Below, one piece after another: positions 26,074 through 35,189 of a stretch of DNA of 64,000 nucleotides (its first letter is position 1; each line of letters begins with the position of its first letter). Where the stretch lies: positions 310,001 to 374,000 of the forward strand of contig DVEG01000027.1 in assembly GCA_015295835.1 (NCBI GenBank), given 5' to 3'. The stretch comes from Oscillatoriaceae cyanobacterium M7585_C2015_266 (GTDB lineage: Bacteria > Cyanobacteriota > Cyanobacteriia > Cyanobacteriales > Oscillatoriaceae). Both the position numbers and the translations under genes were made by a program. Below the pieces are notes generated by a model. It was not told the origin of the DNA, searched no databases, and saw only the letters and a program-made list of their open reading frames with translations.

Positions 26074-26114
26074 GTATTTATACTAGCCGCCAGGCAGCAG
26101 CAATTTTATCTCAC

Positions 26115-26486
26115 CTATGTGATATTCTCTGTTCCGGCTGACTGAGTAGCGGTGAGTGCGCGTAAGCAGCGGATTTCTTCCTGCAATTGCTTCACCTGTT
26201 CCATAAGTTGTTGATTAGATTCTATCAGGTTGCGAGTTTGGGAGTTGAGATAGGGATCGCTTTCCCACCAGTTAATCCCGATTTCTTTAGCTTTGTCTAC
26301 CGAGGAAATCAGCAAGCGGATGCGAACGTTGAGCAATTCTGTTGAGCCAACGGATACAGAAATATCGCCGGCGATGACGATACCTTTGTCGAGAACTCTT
26401 TCTAGGATATCAGCAAGGGTAGAGCCGGAGGTGGCACTGGGGATTCCCCGGTTGGCGGCAGAGTTAGGGTGCGAGATTGTTGTCAC
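26115..26486 (-). CDS. gvpJ: Gas vesicle protein GvpJ (GvpA-like)
   Basis: The 123-residue protein contains a GvpA-type core at residues 20-75 ([37 protein letters not shown]). A helical C-terminal extension absent from GvpA ends in a coiled coil ([18 protein letters not shown]). GvpJ is a minor shell protein thought to act at the tips or at nucleation. The GTG start overlaps the gvpN stop by four bases (GTGA), indicating translational coupling. Confidence 0.92.
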   Translation of the reverse strand: MTTISHPNSAANRGIPSATSGSTLADILERVLDKGIVIAGDISVSVGSTELLNVRIRLLISSVDKAKEIGINWWESDPYLNSQTRNLIESNQQLMEQVKQLQEEIRCLRALTATQSAGTENIT

Positions 26487-27658
26487 GATTGGTTTTCTCC
26501 TCTAGCGACAAAGAGGCGCTCGTCGCGCTGTTTGAGTATGCCTTTTTTAAGAAGCGATCGCAGCGCGTCGATAGTTTGAATTCGGTTAATTTGCAAGGCG
26601 GCTTCTATTTCGGAAACTTTAGCTCCCCCTGATTTTAGCAAATAGGCATATATTTCCGACTCATAGGGAACACTTTCGGGTTTTAAGGAAGCGGGCACTT
26701 CCGGGTTTGTAATTTGGCTGTCATTTTTTAGCTGATTTTCTCCCACAATCAGTTCTATAATAGAGTGCTCCCGTTCGCGCGGGAGTGACTCGATCACCTC
26801 ATCGAGCAATTTTAGGGCTTTTTCCGGCTCTAGAGAGGTGCGAGACAAAAGCACGTCGGCACAAGTTTCTCGAAATTCTTCGCAGCTTGGTGTAGCTTGG
26901 ATGCCATATTCTTTGCAGATTTTGCTGATTATCAAACCTGAGCGCAAACCAGAAGTTTTTTTCGAGCCTGTTCGTTCTCGAAAATTTCTCACCACTTGCA
27001 CAATTTTCTCAGCATTTTGGCGATCAATACCTGTTTTTTGCATGAGGATTTCGGTTTGGGTGTTTTCGTCTGGCTCTGGCATATCGAGAGTCACCAACCG
27101 ATCCATCAAAGCATCTTGCGTTGCGTGAACTCCGCAATATTCCTCTGGGTTTGATGTTAAAATAGCGCGAAATTGGGGATGAACGCGAATGTATTCTGAG
27201 CGGTTGCCGTTGGGGGGCAGTACCAGGAGTTTTTCTTCTAGCGCGGAGAGGAGGATGTTGTTTACTTCGGGGCGTGAGCGGTTGAATTCGTCGTAAACGA
27301 GGGTGAATCCTTCTCGACAGGCGAGGGTGAGTCGGGAATCCATCCAATTTTGCCGCAGTTCGTCTTCGATTTTGACGACGCTGTGAATGTAGTTATCGAC
27401 GACTTTTTTGCGGGTATAGCCTGAATTATTGCCGATCAAATCTGAGCTTTTTAGGTCATCATCGCCAAAAATCAGCATGATCGGACGTCCCAAAAGGTAT
27501 GCTAAGTGTAGCGCTAAAGTGGTTTTCCCGGTGCCTGCAGGTCCTCTAAGGTGAACAGCAAAACCGGTTTGCAGATAGCGCAGCGCCCGCTCTGCGGTTC
27601 TCGTCGTGGTTGGTGTTTGCACAAATCCTTTGGGACGAGCTTGAAGCACTGTTACCAT
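26483..27658 (-). CDS. gvpN: Gas vesicle AAA+ ATPase GvpN with extra C-terminal domain
   Basis: The 391-residue protein is a MoxR-type AAA+ ATPase. Walker A is GPAGTGKT at 39-46 and Walker B is LVYDEFNR near 119; a sensor region ([14 protein letters not shown]) and the Arg-rich [14 protein letters not shown] follow. GvpN binds GvpC and is needed for vesicle growth beyond small bicones. Residues about 337-385 form an added domain ([20 protein letters not shown] through [15 protein letters not shown]) that looks like a winged helix and is homologous to the C-terminus of the neighbouring GvpC. It starts 33 bases after gvpC and is translationally coupled to gvpJ. Confidence 0.94.
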   Translation of the reverse strand: MVTVLQARPKGFVQTPTTTRTAERALRYLQTGFAVHLRGPAGTGKTTLALHLAYLLGRPIMLIFGDDDLKSSDLIGNNSGYTRKKVVDNYIHSVVKIEDELRQNWMDSRLTLACREGFTLVYDEFNRSRPEVNNILLSALEEKLLVLPPNGNRSEYIRVHPQFRAILTSNPEEYCGVHATQDALMDRLVTLDMPEPDENTQTEILMQKTGIDRQNAEKIVQVVRNFRERTGSKKTSGLRSGLIISKICKEYGIQATPSCEEFRETCADVLLSRTSLEPEKALKLLDEVIESLPREREHSIIELIVGENQLKNDSQITNPEVPASLKPESVPYESEIYAYLLKSGGAKVSEIEAALQINRIQTIDALRSLLKKGILKQRDERLFVARGENQS

Positions 27659-27691
27659 ATTATTATATTTAATTATTATATATATGGGGCG

Positions 27692-28624
27692 TTATTGCAG
27701 AGTTATTTCTTCTACGGCTGTGTAGGTGCGATCGCGCTCTATTATTAATCCTTTTTGCATGAGAGAGCGCAAGATATCTACTGCTTGGATTCGTTTTAGT
27801 TTTAATGCACTTTCGATTTCTGCCAGTCGTGTGCTTTTATTTTCACATATGTAGTTGTATACTTTTTCTTCCCATTCGATGTTTATTGATTTTTCGCTGT
27901 TATCTTGTGAGTATATTTTTTCTTCTGTTGGCAGTAGCGTCTCGACTTTCTTTGTTTCTGAAGTTTCGACGATTTGCTGTTCTTTTATCGCGCTGCCCCA
28001 TACTTCTTGGAAGAGATTTATGCGCTCTTGCCGAAGTTGGGAGCGCAGGGCGAGCGCCTGTCTTTCTCTATTTTCTTTGCAATATTGCAGGTATTTCGAT
28101 GTTTCAATTTTTAGTTCTTTTCTGAATTCTTCTAATTCTCGATTCAGTTGGGTTTTCAAAAATGCTTGTTTTGTTTGATTTATTTGTCGTTGTTTAGCTA
28201 CTGTTCTTTTCAGTTTTGTGTAATAATCGTGCAATTTCTCTGATTGCTTTTTAGCCATTTCCATGCGGGCAGAGCGGGCGGAAGCAAGTAAATTAGCGGT
28301 TTGTTCGGCAAGCGATCGCTTTAATTTTTTAGCTTGTTCTTGACGATGAGCGCGAGTATTTTTCAAAAATGTTTGAGTTTCCGATTGTAGGTTTAGAATC
28401 AATCTTTTTCGCTCTTCTGCGCGCTGAAGCTCAAGGCGAGCGCGGTTTTCTTCCGCCTGTGCCAATTTTTCCCTAAATTCTCTCAGCTCTCTTTTGTAAT
28501 TTTCTGCTTTTTCTTGACGTTCTTTTTGCAATTGCGTCAATTGCGAATTTACTTGAGAGGAGCGTTGTCTTACTTCTTGCAGGCGTTGTTCTCTTTCTCG
28601 ACGCCACTGATCCCATAGAGCCAT
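27692..28624 (-). CDS. gvpC: Gas vesicle outer protein GvpC with C-terminal winged-helix-like extension
   Basis: The 310-residue protein starts with a charged helix, then shows degenerate 33-residue GvpC repeats with the ETxxFL...RxxQAxK pattern (ETQTFLKNTRAHRQEQAKK and later copies), forming a long alpha-helix. The repeat region ends around residue 218 with INLFQEVWG, where Anabaena-type GvpC proteins stop. A linker leads to a domain at about 253-305 (VYNYICENKSTRLAEIESAL, LRSLMQKGLIIERDR) homologous to the GvpN C-terminus. GvpC binds the outside of the GvpA shell and raises its critical pressure. The ATG has AAGGAGAA seven bases upstream. Confidence 0.85.
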   Translation of the reverse strand: MALWDQWRREREQRLQEVRQRSSQVNSQLTQLQKERQEKAENYKRELREFREKLAQAEENRARLELQRAEERKRLILNLQSETQTFLKNTRAHRQEQAKKLKRSLAEQTANLLASARSARMEMAKKQSEKLHDYYTKLKRTVAKQRQINQTKQAFLKTQLNRELEEFRKELKIETSKYLQYCKENRERQALALRSQLRQERINLFQEVWGSAIKEQQIVETSETKKVETLLPTEEKIYSQDNSEKSINIEWEEKVYNYICENKSTRLAEIESALKLKRIQAVDILRSLMQKGLIIERDRTYTAVEEITLQ

Positions 28625-28697
28625 TTTTCAATTCTCCTTGTATACTAGAAGCCTTTACTCTGGCAAGACAATTTCAAATCAAATCGTCTTTTTAAAC

Positions 28698-28731
28698 AAG
28701 TATGAAGTATAAAATTTCATACTTCATACTT
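28698..28731 (-). terminator. Intercistronic hairpin between gvpA and gvpC
   Basis: The arms AAGTATGAAGTAT (28698-28710) and ATACTTCATACTT (28719-28731) are perfectly complementary over 13 bp with an 8-base loop, 24 bases after the gvpA stop. In the gvp direction it is followed only by GTTT, so read-through is likely. It may also protect the 3' end of gvpA mRNA. On the plus strand it is followed by TTTTT. Confidence 0.65.
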
Positions 28732-28755
28732 TTTTACCATGAAAGCTAGATTTCT

Positions 28756-28983
28756 CTACGTCACTGGAACCGCCGGCACAGCAGCTTGAGCCGTCAAACC
28801 TACAGCTTCGGCATACTTGAGATAGGTTTCTACAGAAGCAATAACCACTCTAGCTTCGATCGCAAGCAGTTCTATTCCCACGAGAGAAACTCGTGCCCAT
28901 GCATCAATGACGATACCTTTGTCCAAAATGCGATCAATTACTTCAGCCAAGCTAGAAGAAGAATTCACTTTTTCAACTGCCAT
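28756..28983 (-). CDS. gvpA: Gas vesicle structural protein GvpA
   Basis: The 75-residue protein is the near-invariant shell subunit. It starts [20 protein letters not shown], contains the amphipathic beta-turn-beta core ([18 protein letters not shown]) and ends with helix [15 protein letters not shown]. GvpA polymerises into the ribbed, gas-permeable, water-excluding wall. An AGGAGAT ribosome binding site lies about 11 bases upstream. It is the first gene of the cluster and only one copy is present in the window. Confidence 0.98.
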   Translation of the reverse strand: MAVEKVNSSSSLAEVIDRILDKGIVIDAWARVSLVGIELLAIEARVVIASVETYLKYAEAVGLTAQAAVPAVPVT

Positions 28984-29087
28984 AATAAATAATATCTCCT
29001 GAGATTAACTGTTTGCTTTGGGGAGTGCTTATTTTTCCAAAGCCTGATAAACTGGTAGGCTGCGCAACAAAACCGTCTCACCCTGAC

Positions 29088-29093
29088 TATATA
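29088..29093 (-). promoter_or_regulatory. Putative gvpA -10 element
   Basis: TATATA lies about 105 bases upstream of the gvpA ATG, read leftward. The hexamer 18 bases further upstream (TGTGGA) is a weak -35, which would fit an activator-dependent promoter. This is inferred from position and composition only. Confidence 0.35.
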
Positions 29094-29122
29094 CACTACC
29101 TGTTTTCCTACTCCACAGTCTA

Positions 29123-29152
29123 TTAACATCCGTGGACTTACGGACATGTTAA
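29123..29152. promoter_or_regulatory. 30-bp inverted repeat upstream of gvpA promoter
   Basis: On the plus strand TTAACATCCGT (29123-29133) faces ACGGACATGTTAA (29140-29152). The arms pair over 11 bp if two bases (AC) bulge out. The centre lies about 150 bases upstream of the gvpA start and about 55 bases upstream of a start site inferred from the TATATA box, a usual place for an activator site. Confidence 0.5.
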
Positions 29153-29625
29153 TTTGGGTTCACCTCACCCTGAGTTCGGCTTTGTTTTTAGCCTCTAGCA
29201 CTTGTATTCTGCATTATCTGCTCGTGCTTTGTCTAGTAAAAAGCGAAAAAATGCGGGCCATTTTCTTTCTTTATTAAAATTTAATCATTTATTTGCAAAA
29301 ATTTACAATAAATAGCAAATAAAAATAGTAGAATCAAAATTTAGTATTATTATTAATAGAGTGTTCCTGCGGATTAGCTGAAGGAAAATAAGGAAAAAAG
29401 GGAGCGAGCGCATGTGATGGAGCGTTCGCTTTCCAAAATCTGCCCCAGCAAAAAATTCCACACTCCAACCCAAATGCCAACCTGTAAAACCAGCATTTGT
29501 AATTTGTAAGCTTTCTTTGGTATTCAATACCTCATTTTCTGTGATAAAATACTTTAAACAATAATAAAAAAAATATACAGGTATACAGGAGCTCAGGTTT
29601 TATATTACCTAAATTGTAGCAGCAG
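29153..29625. other. Gene-free region between gvpA promoter and fba terminator
   Basis: This A/T-rich stretch contains only a 74-codon minus-strand open frame (29303-29527) with no ribosome binding site, no recognisable motif and a hydrophobic, Arg/Phe-rich random-looking product. I see no RNA fold or repeat worth naming. Confidence 0.4.
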
Positions 29626-29658
29626 ATAAAAAACCGGGCAGCCAATAAGCCACCCGGA
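29626..29658 (-). terminator. Terminator of fba
   Basis: On the minus strand CCGGGTGGC and GGCTGCCCGG pair as a stem with two wobble pairs around a short loop. They are followed directly by TTTTTTAT, a standard rho-independent terminator. It lies 34 bases after the fba stop. Confidence 0.85.
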
Positions 29659-29691
29659 GAGCAAGTAGCAAGTTTAGATTAGAAATTATTT

Positions 29692-30771
29692 TTAGACAGA
29701 AACTGCTTTCTTGACAGCGACACCGATTTCGCCCTTAGCATACTTAGCGGCGAACTCATCGACGCTGATTTGCTTAATCTTGCTAGCATTACCGGCGGCG
29801 CCGAACTGCTGATAGCGCTCCGCACAAACCTTCTGCATATACTTAATAGAAGGCTTGAGGAAGTAACGGGGGTCAAATTCTTTAGGATTTTTAGCCAGAG
29901 CTTCCCGCACAGCAGCAGTAATTGCCAGACGGTTATCGGTGTCGATATTTATCTTACGCACACCGCTTTTGATACCTTTTTGGATTTCTTCCACGGGCAC
30001 CCCGTAGGTTTCGGGGATAGCGCCTCCGTATTGGTTGATCAGGGCCACCAATTCTTCCGGCACAGAGGAGGAACCGTGCATCACCAAGTGGGTATTAGGC
30101 AAGCGGCGGTGAATTTCTTCAATGCGGCTGATAGCCAGAATTTCGCCAGTTGGCTTGCGGGAGAATTTGTAGGCGCCGTGGCTGGTACCGATCGCGACTG
30201 CTAGAGCATCTACTTGAGTTTTTTCGACGAAGTCAACAGCTTGATCGGGATCGGTGAGTAGTTGGTCATGGCTGAGAACACCTTCAGCACCGTGACCATC
30301 TTCTGCTTCACCCCTGCCGGTTTCCAGAGAACCCAAGCAACCCAGTTCACCTTCGACGCTTACGCCAATAGAGTGAGCGACTTTTACTACTTCGCTGGTG
30401 ACGCGGACATTATACTCGTAGCTGGCAGGGGTTTTGGCGTCCTCTTCCAGAGAGCCATCCATCATCACGCTGGTGAAACCGTTTTTAATCGCCGAGTAGC
30501 AGGTAGCTGGTGAATTGCCATGATCTTGGTGCATGACAATAGGAATGTGGGGGTATGTTTCGACTGCAGCCATAATCAGGTGGCGCAGGAAGTTTTCCCC
30601 AGCGTATGAGCGAGCTCCACGGGATGCTTGCAGAATCACGGGGCTATCTGTTTCATCGGCAGCCCGCATGATCGCTTGGATCTGCTCCATGTTGTTGACG
30701 TTATAAGCTGGGATGCCGTAATCATTCTCAGCCGCGTGATCTAGCAGCAGCCGCATAGGTACAAGCGCCAT
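29692..30771 (-). CDS. fba: Class II fructose-bisphosphate aldolase
   Basis: The 359-residue zinc enzyme acts in the Calvin cycle and glycolysis, and in cyanobacteria also forms sedoheptulose bisphosphate. Visible motifs are [15 protein letters not shown], the zinc-site [42 protein letters not shown], and [11 protein letters not shown] with the phosphate-binding Asp. The ATG is preceded by AGGAGG. Length fits the Calvin-type subfamily. Confidence 0.96.
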   Translation of the reverse strand: MALVPMRLLLDHAAENDYGIPAYNVNNMEQIQAIMRAADETDSPVILQASRGARSYAGENFLRHLIMAAVETYPHIPIVMHQDHGNSPATCYSAIKNGFTSVMMDGSLEEDAKTPASYEYNVRVTSEVVKVAHSIGVSVEGELGCLGSLETGRGEAEDGHGAEGVLSHDQLLTDPDQAVDFVEKTQVDALAVAIGTSHGAYKFSRKPTGEILAISRIEEIHRRLPNTHLVMHGSSSVPEELVALINQYGGAIPETYGVPVEEIQKGIKSGVRKINIDTDNRLAITAAVREALAKNPKEFDPRYFLKPSIKYMQKVCAERYQQFGAAGNASKIKQISVDEFAAKYAKGEIGVAVKKAVSV

Positions 30772-30818
30772 AAGATACCCTCCTAATGTGTTTTGTCAGC
30801 TAGTTGAGTGTGAACGAG

Positions 30819-30858
30819 CCTAATTCTTTAGGATAAGCGTGACATATTCTCGCGCTTA
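30819..30858. promoter_or_regulatory. Paired palindromes upstream of fba
   Basis: CCTAA-TTCT-TTAGG (30819-30832) is followed by TAAGCG...CGCTTA (30834-30858). Both lie 48-88 bases upstream of the fba start and could be operator half-sites. No regulator is assigned. Confidence 0.3.
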
Positions 30859-31050
30859 CCTTGTGGTATAGGTTGAGAAACTCGCCCTTACGGAACGAGA
30901 TTCCTGCTACTCTACAATAAGCCGGGCGGAGCGCGTCTACACCCTCCACAGGCAGACACCGCAATTCCGACGGCGTTGAGTCTAGTATACAGCAATTCCC
31001 CCTGTCACTAACCTAAGGTATAGTTACAGTACCCTTGGCAGGGTTTCTGA

Positions 31051-31122
31051 TGGGTCGCCCGGGATTCGAACCCGGAACTAATCGGTTAAAAGCCGAGTAC
31101 TCTACCTTTGAGTTAGCGACCC
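31051..31122 (-). tRNA. trnK: tRNA-Lys (TTT)
   Basis: Read on the minus strand, GGGTCGC pairs with GCGACCC in the acceptor stem. The anticodon loop CTTTTAA carries TTT, flanked by TCGG/CCGA, and the T-arm is CCGGGTTCGAATCCCGG. The discriminator base is A and the CCA end is not encoded. It lies upstream of fba on the same strand. Confidence 0.95.
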
Positions 31123-31312
31123 AGACTGGGGGTGTTTTTTTTCGACACCTTTATAACCATATCACGGATTGCGTTTTTGCGATCGCTTTTTACGCAAATT
31201 TTTGAAATTTTTTTCCTTTATTAATATAACTAAAACTTATACAAATTCTAGGTTTCTCAGACAAGTTGCCAATGGGCAATGTCATCTGCCCCCGGCCTGA
31301 TTGCCAACACGC

Positions 31313-32212
31313 CTAAAAATACTTAACACTCATACGAACAAAAGTTTCACAACTGGCTCCGGGTTGTAACTGAATGAGAGGCTTACCGATATTAAGAGCA
31401 TTGCGAGGAGCAGTCCACGGTTCAAGACAGTAGAAATTCTTACCCTTAAGAGTCCAAAAAACAACAGTAGAATAAGCCGAGTTATAGCTTATAGTAATGC
31501 GCAGGCGACGGCTAAAGTCATAAACAGAGGCGGAAAGCCCGGTTATTTCGGTGAAGGCGGCGTCAATTTCATCCTGAGCGAAATCAAAAGTGCCATTGTA
31601 GGGATGGCTTGTCTGGCTCTTTTGATCCGTATATTTGATAGCTGGGATCTCAAAGCGGAGATGAGACTTATCGAGAGTAGCAAAATAAGGATGCAACCCC
31701 GTAGAAAAAGGCATCGGCTCCTCGGAGTAATTAGTATAGCGCTGCCTGATGTCCAAATGTTCGCCTTTGAGAGTGTAGGTGAAAACGAGTTGAAAGTCAA
31801 ACGGATAAACAGAGCGGGTAAAATTGTTGCTATTGAGGACGAGAGTGATGCTAGCTTTGTCTTGGGTGACTTGCTCGGCTACTTCCCAGGGTAAATCCCG
31901 GGCAAAACCGTGTTGTTTGAGGGTGTACTTTCGCCCTTTGTGAATATAGGTGTTGTTGGGGAGGTTGCCACAAATGGGAAAAAGAATCGGAATTCCGCCG
32001 CGCACGCTCAACTCTGGATTGGCAAAACGCTGTCGCTCCATATAGAGGATATCCTGCCCTTTAACTTGCCAGGTGGTAATCATGCCGCCCCGTTCGGGAA
32101 CAACTTCTAGGCGGGATTTCGAGGCGGAGTCAGTCAGGATATAGGTTTTGTATTGTTGCTTTCTGACGGCGATCGCGAACACAGTTATTAGATGATAAAA
32201 TTCAGTGGTCAT
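31313..32212 (-). CDS. Aldose 1-epimerase-like protein
   Basis: The 299-residue protein has the galactose-mutarotase fold signatures: VVPERGGMITTWQVKGQDIL, VRGGIPILFPICGNLP, LKQHGFARDLPWEV and GLHPYFA. These belong to the glucose-6-phosphate 1-epimerase/aldose epimerase group, which interconvert sugar anomers. The exact substrate is not predictable. The ATG has AGTAGGG upstream; a GTG ten codons in is an alternative start closer to some homologues. Confidence 0.87.
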   Translation of the reverse strand: MTTEFYHLITVFAIAVRKQQYKTYILTDSASKSRLEVVPERGGMITTWQVKGQDILYMERQRFANPELSVRGGIPILFPICGNLPNNTYIHKGRKYTLKQHGFARDLPWEVAEQVTQDKASITLVLNSNNFTRSVYPFDFQLVFTYTLKGEHLDIRQRYTNYSEEPMPFSTGLHPYFATLDKSHLRFEIPAIKYTDQKSQTSHPYNGTFDFAQDEIDAAFTEITGLSASVYDFSRRLRITISYNSAYSTVVFWTLKGKNFYCLEPWTAPRNALNIGKPLIQLQPGASCETFVRMSVKYF

Positions 32213-32225
32213 TTACCCTACTGGA

Positions 32226-32272
32226 GTCATTTGTCAGAAGTCCTGGGTTTAAAAGGACTTTGGACAAATGAC
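32226..32272. repeat. 47-bp imperfect palindrome between capA-like and epimerase genes
   Basis: The outer arms GTCATTTGTC (32226-32235) and GACAAATGAC (32263-32272) and the inner arms AAGTCC/GGACTT give 16 paired positions. No T-run follows on either strand, so it is not a standard terminator. Confidence 0.55.
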
Positions 32273-32323
32273 AACTCAAAATCTTTACTCAAAACTGAAA
32301 ATTTCAAACTATACCGTTAACGG

Positions 32324-34270
32324 CTATGACTGGCAGTTGAATCCCTTGATAGAGATTTTGCCTAGCGAGCCAGCGAGCTTGTCTGCCTGTTGGCAATTAG
32401 ACACCCTAGATACATTAAAAGATATAGAGGATTTAGTGGGTAGAAAACTGTGCGGAATCGGTAAGGGCTTGGTCTTGTCGGGAGAGGTGATAAAAGGCTG
32501 CTTGCTAAACGGCTCGTCATCTGCTTCGGCAGACTCTGAGGTTGGCGTCATGCCTTCTTCTTCTTGCTGCCAACCAGGCAAAACTTCGTCTTTTAGGTAG
32601 TTTCGGCGAATGATATTCCCAGGAAATACAGGAGTGATTACCTCGGAGTTTGAGAGAGTAACTGACGAGGTAGAAGGTTTAGGTAAGTTGGGCAGTTCTG
32701 GTTGCAACAAGCGGGTTTCCGCAGTATGAGCTTGCCGCCGACGAATGGTGATTACTGTTGGACTGCGCATAGGGCGTTCAAAAATCTTTGAAATCTCCTC
32801 AATGTGGTTGAGGATTTCATTAGCGCGCTCGCCTTTAACCACCTTTGGCTGATATTTCCTTACCTCTACTGGCAGGAACTCCACCTTCATTTTTTTCCCT
32901 TTCAGCGAAACCTTTAACACCGCCGTATCGTAATCGCTGCGATAATTCCCGCCGAAGATAAAATTCCCCAGCGAGTAAGCAATAGGTCGTCCCTTATAAA
33001 TTTCTGCACCCTGTAAAACGTGGGGATGGTGCCCTACAACCACATCCGCTCCTTGGTCAATTGTAAACCGGGCTAAGTCACGCTGCCAATCAGCAGGATA
33101 CTCTGCCAGTTCTTCTCCCCAGTGATAATTGACTACAATCCAATCTACTTGGTCGCGAATTGCTTTAATATCTTCAGCAATCTGATCTTCAATTAAAGGA
33201 TTGGTGCCGGCAACTCCTGGTGCTGCAGCGTGAAACTCCGGATTATAATAACCCAAATAGGCGATCCGTTGTCCTTTGACTTCGATAATTTCTGGACGCC
33301 GCGCTTCTTTGATGTCCTGACCTGCTCCTACGTAGCGAATCCCGGCTTTATCTAATGTTTCGGTGGTTTCTTTCAGACCAGGAGCCTCATAGTCCATTAT
33401 ATGATTATTGGCTAGGTTGACTATATCTATGCCGCCCTCGGTCAATACTTGCACTGATTCTGGATCGGCTTTGAAATTAAATTGCTTTCCTTCTCGTCGT
33501 GTTTCGGCTCTTGTCAAGGGATTTTCTAAATTTACCATTGCTAAGTCGGCTTGGCGGTATTCATCCATCTTGGCAAAAGCCCATTTGTAATCTTTGCCTA
33601 CTACATCAGCAAATGCATCTGAAAGGTTGACGTCGCCGCCAAACATTAGTGTTACAACAGGATCGTTAGGATTGACTACTTGATTGTGATATCGCACTGG
33701 TACGATTTCTAATGCTGCCTGCACTTGTTTGGGGCGCGCTGGTTTCTGGATGGCGGTGACGGCTGCGGTGGGAATGGAAGTGGGTGCTTTCTTTTTGGTC
33801 AAGATTGTTTGGTAGCTAAACCAGCAACCTATAATAAATGATGTTACTGCTGTCCCCACCATCAGCAGCAGGCGCAGAGTTTTAAAACTTATTTCTGCTG
33901 TTGCTCGCTGCTTGCAAACCCGTGCTGTATATGCTCGATATTGTTGCCGTCTTCTATTGGCTGGGGTTATGATGCGGACTGATTGCTTCCAAAGAATATC
34001 GGATTGTCCGGCAAGGCGAGCTACTATCCGCACTCCCTCGATCGCTTCTGAGTTTAGCCTCCAAATCTGGTGGCATATGAATTGAACTAGGCGCTCCCGT
34101 TCTGGGATTTGTCTGAATTCTACTAGGATTTGTAGGCATCCCGCCCGCACGTCTTCTACACTGGCACGCATTCCTTGAGGTAGCAGGAAAGTATTCATCC
34201 AGTAAGCGAGCGCCCTAAAGTTTCCAGAGCGCGCTAAATCCACTACAGATGGTTGCAATATGCTTTCCAT
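32324..34270 (-). CDS. CapA-family protein with N-terminal membrane anchor
   Basis: From the ATG at 34270 the product has 648 residues. It has an N-terminal helical domain (about 1-115), one membrane helix (about 137-155), and a CapA/PgsA metallophosphatase-like domain (about 200-450) with LMFGGDVNLSDA, VNLENPLT, DIVNLANNHIMDY, VNYHWGEE, DVVVGHHPHVLQG and YSLGNFIFGG. The Pro/Ser-rich tail looks disordered. CapA proteins are linked to export or processing of poly-gamma-glutamate and other surface polymers. A GTG frame start at 34315 adds 15 residues but its own ribosome binding site is too close. Confidence 0.88.
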   Translation of the reverse strand: MESILQPSVVDLARSGNFRALAYWMNTFLLPQGMRASVEDVRAGCLQILVEFRQIPERERLVQFICHQIWRLNSEAIEGVRIVARLAGQSDILWKQSVRIITPANRRRQQYRAYTARVCKQRATAEISFKTLRLLLMVGTAVTSFIIGCWFSYQTILTKKKAPTSIPTAAVTAIQKPARPKQVQAALEIVPVRYHNQVVNPNDPVVTLMFGGDVNLSDAFADVVGKDYKWAFAKMDEYRQADLAMVNLENPLTRAETRREGKQFNFKADPESVQVLTEGGIDIVNLANNHIMDYEAPGLKETTETLDKAGIRYVGAGQDIKEARRPEIIEVKGQRIAYLGYYNPEFHAAAPGVAGTNPLIEDQIAEDIKAIRDQVDWIVVNYHWGEELAEYPADWQRDLARFTIDQGADVVVGHHPHVLQGAEIYKGRPIAYSLGNFIFGGNYRSDYDTAVLKVSLKGKKMKVEFLPVEVRKYQPKVVKGERANEILNHIEEISKIFERPMRSPTVITIRRRQAHTAETRLLQPELPNLPKPSTSSVTLSNSEVITPVFPGNIIRRNYLKDEVLPGWQQEEEGMTPTSESAEADDEPFSKQPFITSPDKTKPLPIPHSFLPTKSSISFNVSRVSNCQQADKLAGSLGKISIKGFNCQS

Positions 34271-34765
34271 ATTTGTTTTTTTGTTCACTCCTCCCGACGC
34301 GAAGCGCTCGTACACCGAGTCGGCGCAACTTTTTGCAGTCTATCGCAAGTTATTCTCCTCAGCTGTTTATACAGCTCAAAAACCCGTTCTCTTGTTGGGA
34401 TGACGGATTTCTTTGTCTTCCTACACTTGCAGGTATTATCTGTCAGGGCATTCGCAATTGCCTGCCTCCCTGGCTTATTTAGGCAGAAACTAAGCCAGCA
34501 GAAGCCTCTTCTTCACGGCTCGCGCCCCCGCCGCCCCATTTATATTAAAAGAAAGGCACACAGTCTGAAAGCGGCTACTGCTTTCAAAAACCAAAATCTA
34601 CGGTCTTTAGGGTCACTTTTACTGGTGTTATCTGTCAGTGATTTAGATCACCGCTCTATTGTCTTTAAAATCACAATATTTTCTGATCGCGATCGATGCT
34701 GTCGTTTTGAAAATACCTGACATTAAATTATAGGCAATTAATAGGCTAAATCTGTAAGGGCTATT
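34271..34765. other. Gene-free region upstream of capA-like gene
   Basis: About 495 bases without a convincing gene. Plus-strand frames of 77 and 155 codons starting near 34250 begin inside the capA-like gene, lack a ribosome binding site, and give low-complexity products. No repeat or RNA fold stands out. Confidence 0.4.
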
Positions 34766-34969
34766 ATGATTCGTACCCTGGTAGAATCTGCCTTTCAAAC
34801 TGGTTGCCTCAGTGTCGAATCTGAGGGACTTATTCGCCAAGTACTTGCCTTCAGGGGGTATCGCTCAGAAGATCTAGATGCACTGGCCAACCTCTTCGAG
34901 GCCGTGAAAAAAGGGCACATCCAACGAGAAGGACGGGGCGATCTTAATATTTTCGCGCTTTCTCGATAA
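34766..34969 (+). CDS. Small conserved-looking hypothetical protein (67 aa)
   Basis: A short helical protein, MIRTLVESAFQTGCLSVESE, with a C-terminal LANLFEAVKKGHIQREG. Its length and C-terminal pattern resemble the 67-residue protein at 39251 (VFERLQRGLIKVV), which suggests the two belong to one small family. The role is unknown. Confidence 0.65.
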   Translation: MIRTLVESAFQTGCLSVESEGLIRQVLAFRGYRSEDLDALANLFEAVKKGHIQREGRGDLNIFALSR

Positions 34970-35189
34970 AAACTAGAGCTATAGATGCTTTTGCTTCTTT
35001 CTTGCTTGTTTCTATTCTCCTCGCAGCAGAGCGCGGCTCCCTTGCCTTTTCCATCACATTTACCTTAAAAATATATTAACACTAAATAAAAGGTAAAAGT
35101 AAAAAACATTCAGATTCTGTCATCAAAACCTAATTGGGGACTAAAAATGGTAGGATCGGCGCAGTAGTAGATGCTGAGCTAAAAATTAG

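Noticed and set aside
29303-29527. 74-codon minus-strand frame upstream of the gvp promoter region
   Set aside because: No ribosome binding site and no recognisable fold; random-like composition.
29770-30204. 144-codon plus-strand frame
   Set aside because: Antisense to fba, a conserved enzyme gene. The length reflects codon bias of the real gene.
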